NCBI GenBank assembly: GCA_905250125.1
Contig: CAJNOL010000081.1
Span: 62,001-126,000, forward strand
From: Rotaria sordida
Lineage: Eukaryota > Rotifera > Eurotatoria > Philodinida > Philodinidae
Direction: 5' to 3'
DNA: 64,000 nt
A model generated the notes under the pieces. That model saw only the letters and a list, made by a program, of their open reading frames with translations. It did not search any database and was not told the DNA's origin. The translations under genes were made by a program, and so were the position numbers. Below, piece after piece: positions 37,288-47,551 of this stretch. The first letter of the stretch is position 1, and the number at the start of each line of letters is the position of its first letter.

Positions 37288-38913
37288 ATGGGTGGTCCAC
37301 AATATGATAGAAATTTTGGAGGTTATCGAGTATTTTGTGGTGATCTTGGTAAGTCATGGAATTACAGACAAAAAAAAAACAGCAAATGACGTAATTACAT
37401 TTTTCTAGGAAGTCGTACGAATAAATTTGAATTAGAACGAGAATTTGATACATTTGGTCCACTTGTTGATTGTTGGGTAGCACGTAATCCACCAGGTTTT
37501 GCTTTTATTGTTTATAAACATGCTGATGATGCCGAACGTGCTGTTGAAGAACTTGATGGAAGGTAAAATAAACTGAAGAATTCTTGTATCTAAAAATTAA
37601 ATTTCTTGTTTTTTTTTTTCTTCTAATTTAGAACTATTTGTGGACGTCGTGTACGTGTTGAACATGCTCGACCAACAGGAGGTAAAAAAGGTGGATCATT
37701 TGGGCGTGGTTATTTACGCCAAAGATCCCCAGGGTATCGGTAAGTAAATTTTCTTCCAAAAAAACAAAAGAGGCAAAGAATGTTTTTTTTTCATTACTCT
37801 AATTATCGTTTAATATTTTTCTAATGACTTACATTTCGTTGAGAATGAAGAAAAAAGATTAAAAAAAAAACTTATCAATTTTTTTTTATTTCCAATTGGT
37901 TTTTGTTTACTCTCTCTTGTTAATTCCCATTTATTTATGTCCTATTGTTCAGCGTTGTTGCTGCCTATGTTCATCCATGATCATCATCTCAGTTGTTCAT
38001 GTTCATCTATTCTGATCGTATTTCTGTACATGTATACAGCGGCATTTCTACAGACACTTTTCAGCCAGCTGATCTCCTAATCTGCAGTTCTCTTCTGCGT
38101 ATTCTTCTCTTCAAACAGTGAGTAATTTTATTTCAAAGTCTTTAATGACGATACATTGTGCGGTGGCATGAACATGCTATATATTGATAGAATTATAAAG
38201 ATGATATGTTTTTTTCTCTTAAATGTCGTTGGTTGTTTTTTGAAAATGAAAGAAAAAAAAAAAAACAAGATAATTCAAATAAAAATATAATATATATTTA
38301 GATCACCAGATTCAAAACGAGAAGATGATGATCGACGACCAAATCGACGTGAGCGACGACGTTCACCAAGTCGATCACGGTAAGATCTTTGTTAATTTAA
38401 TTTGAAGAAAACAAAATAAAAATGATGATGAAATTTTATTTAGATCTCGTTCATCATCAAAAGAAGAACGTCGATCATCAAGACGACATCGTCGTTCTCG
38501 ATCACGTTCACATTCAAAAAAAGAAAGTAAACGTAATAAACGTCGTTCATCATCAAGTCGATCACCGGTAGAAAAAAAGTAAGAATTAATAGTATTTAAA
38601 AGAAAATATTAATTCTTTTTTTTTTGTCTTAGAAGATCTCGTCAACGAAGGTAAAATGAATTTTTTTTGATAAATTTGAAAATATATCATTTTGTTTAGT
38701 TCATCACGTGAACGTTCATCAACACCGGTTGAAAAAAATCGTGATCATGCATCTCGATCACCATCAAAAGATGATGATAATAAAAAAGAAGGAAAGAAAA
38801 ACGATAATGATAAATTGAATAATGAAAAAATTGATCAAGATGACAATGATGAAAGTCATTCATCACCAACACCAGGAGAAGCTGAAATGAAAAATAATAA
38901 TGATGAAGACTAG
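37288..38913 (+). CDS. SR splicing factor (SRSF3/SRSF7-like)
   Basis: Serine/arginine-rich nuclear splicing regulator, 255 residues in seven exons: 37288-37348, 37409-37562, 37632-37739, 38302-38379, 38444-38578, 38633-38650, 38700-38913. One N-terminal RRM (residues about 12-85): RNP2 [12 protein letters not shown]1 GFAFIVYKH, with [12 protein letters not shown] and [15 protein letters not shown] as in SRSF3/7. There is no CCHC knuckle, which favours SRSF3 over SRSF7. The RS domain starts after RSPGYR ([27 protein letters not shown]) and passes into an unusual acidic, Asn/Lys-rich tail ([19 protein letters not shown]). Exon 6 is an 18-nt microexon. Intron 3 (562 bp) is ten times longer than its neighbours, as expected if it hosts regulated splicing. 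Exact orthology among SR proteins is uncertain. Confidence 0.93.
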
Positions 38914-39203
38914 ATCTATGTTGATTTTGTTTGAGCTTCTTTTTTTTCGTTGTATTCCATAGTTACGCGCGTGTATTGTGTAAAGAAATTCTTTCTTTTT
39001 TTTCGTTTGTTTGTGTGTTGTGTATGGCTTTATTTCTGTTCAATTGATCGTTGTATGTGCGTGTTTGAAGGAACAGATCATCATTGAAATAAAACCAAGA
39101 GTCGATCTTTATTTGATATTATTTTGTCTTATTTGCTACCACACGTAATGAAACTGTTGGAAGTTTTCTACTTGAAAAGATTTTTAGAATTTTAAATAAT
39201 GTA
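38914..39203. other. 3' region of the SR-protein gene
   Basis: T-rich, with an AATAAA-like ATTGAAATAAAACC at about 39083-39096, a plausible polyadenylation signal for the SR-protein transcript. Confidence 0.5.
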
Positions 39204-39571
39204 AGGTGCCGGAAATTCAAAATCACAGTAAATTTTTTTTGTATTTGGTTAGATAGAGGGCACGAAAGTGATTATAAAAAAGTAGTTTTCAAATTTTCAA
39301 AACATATTTTTGCCAAAAAAAAATTCAAAATGGTGCAGAACCACATTTTTNNNNNNNNNNNNNNNNNNNNNNNNNNNNNNNNNNNNNNNNNNNNNNNNNN
39401 NNNNNNNNNNNNNNNNNNNNNNNNNNNNNNNNNNNNNNNNNNNNNNNNNNAAAATATGTTTTGAAAATTTGAAAACTACTTTTTTATAACCACTTTCGTG
39501 CCCTCTATCTAACCAAGTACAAAAAAAGACAAAAAAAAAAATTTTACTGTGATTTTGAATTTCCGGCACCT
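39204..39571. mobile_element. TA-flanked inverted-repeat element containing an assembly gap
   Basis: The left end AGGTGCCGGAAATTCAAAATC and the right end GATTTTGAATTTCCGGCACCT are inverted copies, each bordered by TA. The arms continue through GTTAGATAGAGGGCACGAAAG to about 39345 and from 39451. Bases 39351-39450 are exactly 100 N, a gap of unknown true size, so the interior is missing. The element ends 130 bp before the next gene. Confidence 0.85.
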
Positions 39572-39700
39572 TACTATGAATTCTAACTATGAAAAAGTTC
39601 ATGTGCTTTTCTGAAAATTTACTTGACAAAGGTATAGATTTCTTAGAATTATTGAAAATTTTGTTTGTAGATGTAAATAATTCAATGTGATAATAGTAAA

Positions 39701-40339
39701 ATGCCAAAATCACGTAGAAAAGGTGATACATCGAAAAATGTAATCAATTCTATTGTACCACCAATTCCACTTCTCGATAGTATTCGTGCACAAATACAAA
39801 CACCTGATGAACAAAATAATGATACTGAATCAGGTAGCGATAATTTAAAAGTATCGACAGCTGGTTGGCAATGTGATATTGATGATTGGTCTGATAAAAA
39901 AGCATCAAATAATGGACCAGATAAATTTCCTCAAACAATTCGTTCTCTTGAACGTAAGAATGAACAAGCAAAAAAAAATAAAATATTTTCATTAACACAG
40001 ATAAATAATGATGTTGATGAAAATAAAATGGAAAATCAAGAACATATCGATAATCGAATAAAGAAAACATCATCGAAAGATATTGATTTATTAAATTTAA
40101 CATCAATTGTAAGCGATCTTATTACAGGCAAACGTGATGAATCAGCCTATACAGATTTTTTATCAATACTTCAACATTTTTCTGTACATACATTGCGTGA
40201 TGATCATCTTGAAGAAACTGTTTATCATTTAATACAAGCAGCAGTCAGTTTTATACGTTCAAATGAAGATCGATTTGATCCATTTAAATTACAAGAATGT
40301 TATCGACAACGATCAATTATTAAAACAAATTCTTCTTAA
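39701..40339 (+). CDS. Hypothetical protein, single exon
   Basis: 212 residues from ATG 39701, which follows an AG-ending T-rich stretch about 30 bp upstream (a possible splice acceptor). It has a basic N-terminus (MPKSRRKGDTSKN), a motif-like stretch STAGWQCDIDDWSDKK, a charged Asn/Lys middle, and a probably helical C-terminal 80 residues (LLNLTSIVSDLITGK, AYTDFLSILQHFSVHTL, VYHLIQAAVSFIRSN). No signal peptide or membrane helix. Codon use resembles the neighbouring real genes and the opposite-strand frame is a shadow. I do not recognise the family. Confidence 0.7.
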   Translation: MPKSRRKGDTSKNVINSIVPPIPLLDSIRAQIQTPDEQNNDTESGSDNLKVSTAGWQCDIDDWSDKKASNNGPDKFPQTIRSLERKNEQAKKNKIFSLTQINNDVDENKMENQEHIDNRIKKTSSKDIDLLNLTSIVSDLITGKRDESAYTDFLSILQHFSVHTLRDDHLEETVYHLIQAAVSFIRSNEDRFDPFKLQECYRQRSIIKTNSS

Positions 40340-41229
40340 TAATCTATTTGAATGATACAAATGTTGAAAAAACAATTGTAGATTGGCTTAATAACTCTTC
40401 CATTTATAGAAATAAATAGAAAAAAGAAAATATCAAATTTTGAAGGATACTACACTAATTTATGTAAACATAACAAACATCCAACTTTTTTGAAATGACC
40501 AAAAACTACTGCCACTCATAGTCACTGCTAAACGATATATGCTTATTAATATTTGCTTTATATGAATTTTCAAAATATTATTGACTTAGTTAAGAACTTC
40601 AAATCGATCTTTTAAATACTAATATTAATATAAGTATTCAGAAATATTTATAGATCTCCATAATCTATGTTTTCACATGAATAAGTGAATTACTTGAAAA
40701 TTTGTTTGCAATAAGTATATGAAAAGGATTTGAAAACATCCAAAGATGTCTTTTATCAAAAAGACAGTAGTAGCATATCTATCAAACCAATCTTCACACC
40801 AATTCTGATTTTTTCGTAATCAGTCTAGTTTTGTTAAATAATTTTGATTCTCGAGATTTTTAATGGACTTTCAAAAAAGTATTGAAATGATTATTCATTA
40901 GAGCTAAAACCAATTAGAATGAATTTTGAAAAAAAAATACTAAGAAATGATAACCCACTTCAAAATATGATAACACTCAATTTATATTTAGTAATATTTC
41001 CAAACAGATGCTAGTCCTTCGTTGACAAGCGATTCAAAATAGTCATTTTCAAATTGAAAATTATGGTTATTCTATTAATTTTCTTCAAAATTCGACGATG
41101 AAATGATACATTAATCACATATCACAGCGTGCTGACAAACTATATGATGAATATCCTTGCTTGAACGATTCTTTCGCTAGGATTCTGATGGAAATTGTAA
41201 TCTGTGATTAATTAATTCGCTTGACGAGG
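40340..41229. other. Intergenic, no gene seen
   Basis: AT-rich spacer following the hypothetical gene; no frame or structured repeat noted. Confidence 0.45.
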
Positions 41230-41775
41230 AAACTACTCAAACTAATACTCACTGTTTGAGCTTATATTGGGTTCACAAAGAGGCTTCGGTAAAATTAGAA
41301 AAGTCCTAAAACAGTTTGTGTCCATAGATCTCTGGATCTGAGTTTTCTTTCAAAAACAGGTTGAATGACTAGTAGCATATCTTGAAAGTTTAAGCCAAAA
41401 AAGATGTTCCCTTGCCAAGATACTGAATTTTCAAGTAAACTCGATTTTTGTCACATGAGATATGTTCAGATTCCCAAAAAAAGAAATTACCCAAATTTCT
41501 GAAGTTTCCATCAGCTCGATAACTATACAGCAGTGCAAATCAAAAGTTCTTAGACATATTGGAAATTTCAGAAATTTCGGAAATTACATCATTTTAGGAA
41601 GTAACGTGTAGTTCAGAACACAAATGCTTGAAAGCTCCGAAATTTCCTTTTTCGGAAGTCTGAATACTGCTGTGTGACATATCTGTAGTAAAAGATCATT
41701 TTTTGAAACTCGATATCTTGACAAAGAGGCATCTTTTCGGCTGAAACTTTCAGAATATTCTACAAGTGATTCGAC
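41230..41775. repeat. Fold-back repeat related to the 15.6 kb element
   Basis: 41230-41335 (GGAAACTACTCAAACTAATA, GTTTGAGCTTATATTGGGTT, AAAAGTCCTAAAACAG) aligns with 15600-15700, though clearly diverged. 41368-41500 and 41640-41775 are inverted copies of each other (TTGAAAGTTTAAGCCAAAAA against GGCTGAAACTTTCAG; GATATTGAGTTTC-type blocks). The middle has short AATTTC palindromic repeats. Non-coding. Confidence 0.6.
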
Positions 41776-42434
41776 CTATTTTTAGGTATTTGTTCTTTGT
41801 TGATATTGAAAATTTTGAATTAAATATAATGAATAATCAAAAAATGATCGGTTCTTAATATATTTATAAATACATATTAACATTATTATTTTTGTTGTAT
41901 TTCTATAACTATTATGGAATACAATGAGTTTGTTTCATTATTTTTAATTCGAAAATAGATCATCCTAATGAAATAATGAAAAATAACAATTCCTAGAATT
42001 TTTAATTTACTTTATTTGAATAATCGACTAACGGTGTGAGTATAGATATGAATAACGCAAAAACCTACATTGTTACTCATGCGATTTTTTTTCAACTTAT
42101 TTATTGTTCAAATTAAGATCGTAAAGACCAAACAGAAGTTGCTTCGTCTGCATATTTTTTTCTTCACATTTTCTTTGCAGAGAAGCGATATGTTTGCATA
42201 AGCAACACTTGAATAGTTGCATTCATCTGCACAAAAAAAGTTCTACAAGCAAATGAAGAATGAAGCACTTTGTTGATTGTCATTGATGGATTTTTTCGTA
42301 TGTGAAAAAAAAACAACATCATTGAACGGTTAATTAGTAGATCGCTGCGCTGTAGCATTCTTGATGTTATTGTTGGTGAACATATACGAAACTTTGTTAT
42401 AGAGTAACCAATAAGATTCTCAATTGTATGAGGG
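41776..42434. other. Intergenic, no gene seen
   Basis: The minus-strand frame 42164-42559 partly overlaps the palindrome that follows and has no recognisable domain; I do not call it. Confidence 0.45.
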
Positions 42435-43060
42435 GTGTCCAAGGACTGAGAAATAGGAATTCTTCCAATTCCTGAAAAACCATATAAAAACATACATAAT
42501 TTCCAAAGAACTGAGAAATGACCCTCAAGCACCTTACGTTTCCTTAATAATTCCTCCATTAATTTCTACGAAGGAAACAACAGCCGATGGAAATGACCTC
42601 ATTTCTCAACCTTAATCCTACTCAATTCCTCACATCCAACGAAGGAATTCACCTGCTGACAATTCCTAACTCGAGGAAACAAGGAAATGAAGCGAACTAA
42701 TCGATAATACTACGAAAGGAACTGACATCAAAATCACCTACAAGCTATAGCTTGTAGGTGATTTTGATGTCAGTTCCTTTCGTAGTATTATCGATTAGTT
42801 CGCTTCATTTCCTTGTTTCCTCGAGTTAGGAATTGTCAGCAGGTGAATTCCTTCGTTGGATGTGAGGAATTGAGTAGGATTAAGGTTGAGAAATGAGGTC
42901 ATTTCCATCGGCTGTTGTTTCCTTCGTAGAAATTAATGGAGGAATTATTAAGGAAACGTAAGGTGCTTGAGGGTCATTTCTCAGTTCTTTGGGAATTATG
43001 TATGTTTTTATATGGTTTTTAAGGAATTGGAATAATTCCTATTTCTCAGTCCTTGGACAC
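42435..43060. repeat. 626 bp palindrome without loop
   Basis: The sequence is its own reverse complement across the midpoint 42747/42748 (CAAGCTATAGCTTG) for 313 bp on each side, with only a few mismatches and no net indel. It starts GTGTCCAAGGACTGAGAAAT and ends ATTTCTCAGTCCTTGGACAC. It contains repeated AGGAATT/AATTCCT words. No coding capacity. A fold-back transposon or a palindromic duplication are both possible. Confidence 0.92.
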
Positions 43061-44945
43061 TGCTGGTCATGTCTAGTCCGTTTTGTCCGTTGATCCCGTC
43101 CAGACTAGTCAGAAGACTGAAAGAAAGAAGATGAAAGGTGGATTTGAACATCCAACCCGACAGTATTCGAAATCTGACGGGCATCCTGACGGCAGACTAG
43201 GACACTAATACAGACTGCCATCAGTTTACACAGTCTAAATTACAGATTGACTGCTGTCCATCCACTAGACAATTAGAAACCAGTCGATGTCAAACGACTT
43301 TGACTAGTCTGACACATCTTTAATAGTAGTCACGACTGGTCCGAAGTGTCGCCAGCACGCGTCGTGACTAGTCGTTTTTTTAAAGAATGTATCGCCTACT
43401 CTAGTCTGAAAAACTCTAAACAACTCACTTTCTTCGGACTAATTTATCTTACTAATTTGTTTAAACTAATTAATAATGGGACATCAAAGAAGTAGAATGT
43501 AAGTAGAAAAGTTTTTGAGTATCTGTATCATTTATTAAAATTAATTGATGGACAATGAGATGCATTCGGAACATAGATTGAATAACAGAATAACAATAAT
43601 TTTATTTTCTGTCTTGTACTGAAATTTTCGTAGATGGATAATTAAGCATGATCTGTTATATGAGGTTTACGGAAGTTAATGACATGCATTTATTCTATAT
43701 TAAAATAAGGTCGATTGTCATCGATGTTATTATAATTTATTTTCTAGCTCGAACGACAATAAGACAGTCTGCCATAATCAATAGTGAGGTTAAAGATAGA
43801 TGATATGTTGTGAACATTTCTCTCTTGATATATCTTATTATATTTTGTATTTTCATATGTTGAAAATGTAAGAGTATATCTAAATATTAAAAAGCAGGAG
43901 TAAATACAAAGAACAATATTTATCTCGTAGCGAGGAGTGCTAATTTATATATTTTTAAGATTTTAGATCTACTCAATTTTTTAAAAAAGCTTTAAAAATA
44001 ATTTAAATCTTTTTATATAAAATTTGATGTCATTTTATTTTAAATATAAATTCTAATAATTATGAATTTAAGAATTAATATAAACTAAGCAAAGTTAATT
44101 TAATTGTTAATTAAAGATACGGTGATTTAAATTTAAAAGTAAACTAAACCATCGCGTGAAAATATCTAGTTTCTTTTCTGTATAAATTGTTTTTTTATTT
44201 TTGCATTTGAAATTTATTTTTTTAATGTAATTAATTACTCCTAGTTGATATTTAACCAAAAGATATTTATTCAAAAAATATAAAAATTTTGTAAATTTAT
44301 TTTGTTTAATGTTGTCTAAGTAATTTCGTATTCTGGCAAAGATTATTTTTTATTCGTATGAGAACTGAAAAAACTTTGAGTGAAACTGTATTAAATAGCA
44401 TCTTAGAATGACTATGAATATGTAGAAGTTGTTTTCTTGATTATATAGCTCAATGGTCTAAACGATGGGTAAGTGATACATTATATGCATGTTCGAATCT
44501 AATCTTCATTCTCTAATATTTCCATTTAGACTAATCCGGACTCGTTCACTACACACAAGACTACAACTTGCTCTATGTACCGTCCCTGACGGCCTTATTT
44601 TTTCAGTTTTAGATCCATTTCGGACGGGCGTCGTTGTCGCCCGTCCTGACTAGTCTTTGTCTCAAAAAGTCCTCGACCAGGACTAGTCCGAACGTCTACC
44701 ATGTATCTTCCTGTTGATTTCCAAATTCATAGTCACGGACGCGTCTTTTTTGAGTAAAGGACTAGTCTTACCATATCTCGTGACGCTCGTCAATCACAAC
44801 TTTAGGACCAGTATGTATGACGGGTCGAAGTTCAGACTAGTCATGTCATAGTCGATTTTGAGACAAAGACCGGGCATGACGGCTCGACATGACTAGAAAA
44901 AGGACTAGTCATTTAACCCGTCGCGTGTTCACTTGGGAAAGTCCT
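43061..44945. mobile_element. Candidate element: GACTAGTC-rich ends around an AT-rich core
   Basis: The flanks 43061-43440 and 44520-44945 are GC-balanced and packed with the palindrome GACTAGTC and variants (GTCTAGTCCG, AGACTAGTCA, TGACTAGTCG, GGACTAGTCC), plus GACGGGC/GCCCGTC words on both sides. The core 43441-44520 is about 80% AT and non-coding. Clustered short palindromes at both ends resemble subterminal transposase-binding repeats of hAT-like elements. Exact ends and target duplication were not found, so limits are approximate. Confidence 0.5.
44437..44512 (+). ncRNA. tRNA-like sequence (A box and B box), tRNA pseudogene or SINE head
   Basis: TATAGCTCAATGGTC at 44444-44458 fits the RNA polymerase III A box, and TGTTCGAATCT at 44490-44500 fits the B box, at normal tRNA spacing. 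The T-stem and acceptor stem do not pair well, so this is not a functional tRNA as it stands. It lies inside the right part of the GACTAGTC-flanked element. Confidence 0.35.
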
Positions 44946-45434
44946 TTACATATTTCGACGTAGAATTGAACGGACTATTGTTTTATACAATCATTTTTTT
45001 TTTGAATTCGGTAAAGGTAAAAACATTTAGCCAGAATACAGGTAAAATTATGATTTAGGATCATGTCAAAAACCTCATATTTTGAATTTTCCAATTCACA
45101 TTGAGCTTTGAAAGAGAAACCATATGTACATTTTTACACAGCAAAACAAGCTCGAATGGAAACAACCATTCATTGAATTATAATTAAATCAAGAGGATCT
45201 CTATTGAAAGATAAGTTTTTCATATATGTGTACATAGTATTCTATAATACACATATCGATTGTCTACTTTTATTATAGATAAAAGTCTTGCTACCAATGG
45301 ATATGAGTTTTATATTATTTGAAAAACAAAATGATGAATTACAGAAAAAGTCTTGTTAGATTAACCATGAAAGCAACGAGAATAACATAATAATTATTTA
45401 TATAAACATATAGCTACATCATAATAGAAATAAT
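44946..45434. other. Intergenic, no gene seen
   Basis: AT-rich spacer; no frame or repeat that I can support. Confidence 0.45.
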
Positions 45435-45438
45435 AATT

Positions 45439-45765
45439 AGCGCCAAAGACGAAATCTTGATATTTCAATATCGAATCGACTATTTGGAAAACGTCTTTGA
45501 ACCATTAAACGATAAGATTCAACTTTTTCATATCGAATTCTACCATAAATATTCAAATAGACAAGTTGTTTTAATCGTTTTACTAATTGACAGAGATCTT
45601 CTTCAAAAATAATTACGTGTTGATCTAAACGAGAAATGTTTATCTTCCCTGATGAGGCTATTTAATTAACGTACTAATCGATTCATGTGTTAATAAAGTT
45701 CTGTACCAGTGTATAATCAAACTTTCATGCGATTTTCGTTTAAAAACCGGTCGAACTTAAAATAA
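45439..45765 (-). pseudogene. C-terminal fragment of an F-box/leucine-rich-repeat-type protein
   Basis: The minus strand reads INISRLDQHVIIFEEDLCQL, VKRLKQLVYLNIYGRIRYEK and VESYRLMVQRRFPNSRFDIE, ending FRLWR-stop at 45439. This C-terminal style (LxxLxxLxIYGRI, RFPNSR-D) is, from general knowledge, common in expanded LRR/F-box-like families of bdelloid rotifers. Upstream, in another frame, ESLIIHWYRTLLTHESISTL runs to a stop, so the copy is frameshifted and truncated. Confidence 0.45.
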
Positions 45766-45823
45766 AAACCAAAAAGAAGACAATTAGTATGAAACAGAAG
45801 TTTTTCAATTGAATATAAAGCCA

Positions 45824-46395
45824 GGGACAAAAGTTCACTTCATTTTTCCTATCGACGTATTTTTGCAACTGTTTGAGCAATTTCAATCAGTAAATAGTCA
45901 TTTTAAAGAGCATTTAAAAGTGTACTTACTGTGTAAAAATAAAGGTTCTAGCTCAAGAACTAAGAGAGTTAGTAACGAAAGTTTGTTACATGTGTTTTTG
46001 GTTCTCAAAAAATAATGGGTGGAGCAGATTACACGGTCGTATTTGGCATTTCAATGTTTCATCACTCAATATGTTGTATTAAAAAGCAAAATATGTCACA
46101 AGATGCAGCATGAAAAGCTCCACAATCTGCAAACTACAGCTTATTTTAATTGTGCACTTTTTGTTTTAAAAAAAGCAAAATTCTCTGCGATCGATTTTCG
46201 ACGCTATGAAAATATTGTTGTTTTTCGACACATATAATTCATTTCATTTTTTTCATTACCTAATGCATGTTATTAAAAAAATAAAATACACCACAAGATG
46301 GAGCGTGAAAAGCTCTACAATTGAAAAAGAAACATTTGTTAAAATTGCTCGCGTAGCTGCAAAAATATATTGATATGTTGCGAACTTTTGTCCCA
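45824..46395. mobile_element. 572 bp element with GGGACAAAAGTTC terminal inverted repeats
   Basis: The left end GGGACAAAAGTTC and the right end GAACTTTTGTCCC are exact inverted copies of 13 bp, with weaker pairing for a further 45 bp (GTATTTTTGCAACTGTTTGAG against its counterpart). Inside, about 48 bp (ACAAGATGCAGCATGAAAAG) is repeated directly at about 46097 and 46292. The frames 45809-46015 and 46019-46237 are composition-driven. No obvious target duplication. Confidence 0.65.
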
Positions 46396-46660
46396 TATAT
46401 TATTGTTCTTTTATTAACAAGAAATGATTCTTAGTCATGTTTGTTTTTTTAAATCAACCAATTCTATTTGATAAATAGTCTTAAATAAAACAACATTCAT
46501 TTAATATGTCTTTTTTTTAAAGGTTTTTAACTAAGACTTTAATTATTACCGAATGAATTCAAGCAAGTTCAAGAGAAAAACACAAAAGTTTCTTATTACT
46601 AATTCAGAAAATTCTTCTTTTCAACGAAAAGATAATGAATATTATATGGTACTGTAAATG

Positions 46661-47015
46661 TACCCAGGAGAATCATTCCAACAATCGGATCCGATCGGAT
46701 TCCTATCGGATTCGATCGGATTTTATTGGAATTTCTATAAATCCGACGAAATCCTATAGGAATCCGGGAGACGATCCTACTAACGGAACCTTAGTGTCTA
46801 GACGTTATAGGATCCTACTATCGGATTCCGATAGTAATTCATCGTATAAATATGACTGGTGTCTAGTATTGGGTTAAAATGCTAATTAGCACGTAATTAA
46901 GAAAATAGGTTTCGCCCGTCAGATCCGTTAGTCGATCCGTTTTCCGGAATCCCATAGGATTTTGTCGGATAGTCGGATCCGATTGGATCCGGTATCGGAT
47001 TCATTCACCTGGGTA
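46661..47015. mobile_element. 355 bp MITE-like element with TACCCAGG ends
   Basis: The ends TACCCAGGAGAATCATTC and GATTCATTCACCTGGGTA are inverted copies. If TA is the target duplication, the element is CCCAGG...CCTGGG. The interior carries many TCGGATCCGATC/ATCCGATAG-type short palindromes, i.e. subterminal repeats. It lies directly against the coding-like fragment at 47016. Confidence 0.8.
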
Positions 47016-47490
47016 GATCAAGAACAAGCTAATAGAACATTCTCAAAAATTGCAACACAATCCGTTTCCAGCTGTCATGTTATTTTAATTGATGGTCAAT
47101 ATAAAGATGATGCATTTGCTTATTTATCACATTCATCAAGAGATTATGAAGAATTATCAACAATTACAACTGAACAAGCACGTTCTGAAATTATAAAACA
47201 TACAGTTGACAAAATCGAAGAATACAATAAATTAAATGAAGGCGAACAACTGAATACTTTGAAAACAAAAATAAACACAGTGCTGGTAGCTGGTGGTGTA
47301 GATGAAGGAATCGACCAAGTCAGAAATAGTTTGTTGCTATTGAACAACAGCACCACCAACATCGAAGAACTTTTTAATGCTGGTGACAAACTATCAAAAC
47401 ATCTCTACCATGAATTGAAAGGAAAAATTAATGTTATTCCACCCATCACATACCTCATGTCACGTGACAATGACGACGAGGACGATCAAC
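47016..47490 (+). CDS. Coding fragment or exon, unknown family
   Basis: From the end of the MITE the frame reads DQEQANRTFSKIATQSVSSC and HVILIDGQYKDDAFAYLSHS, continues through a helical Glu-rich stretch (TTEQARSEIIKHTVDKIEEY) and ends LMSRDNDDEDDQ at a good donor (GTAAGT at 47491). Codon use is convincingly coding. If the MITE plus one TA is removed, the same frame extends a few codons to the left (ILYGTVNVDQ), so the element appears inserted into coding sequence or right at an exon edge. piggyBac interrupts the intron 60 bp downstream. No 3' exon was found beyond piggyBac. I do not recognise the family. Confidence 0.5.
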
Positions 47491-47551
47491 GTAAGTCAAA
47501 AAATATTTTCTTTATTCTTCTTAACCAAAACCCACGCAAAAAGAATAAATG

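Noticed and set aside
39297..39731. 144-residue frame containing unknown residues
   Set aside because: Runs through the 100 N gap and both arms of the inverted-repeat element.
39750..40106. 118-residue minus-strand frame
   Set aside because: Antisense of the hypothetical gene at 39701; codon bias favours the plus strand.
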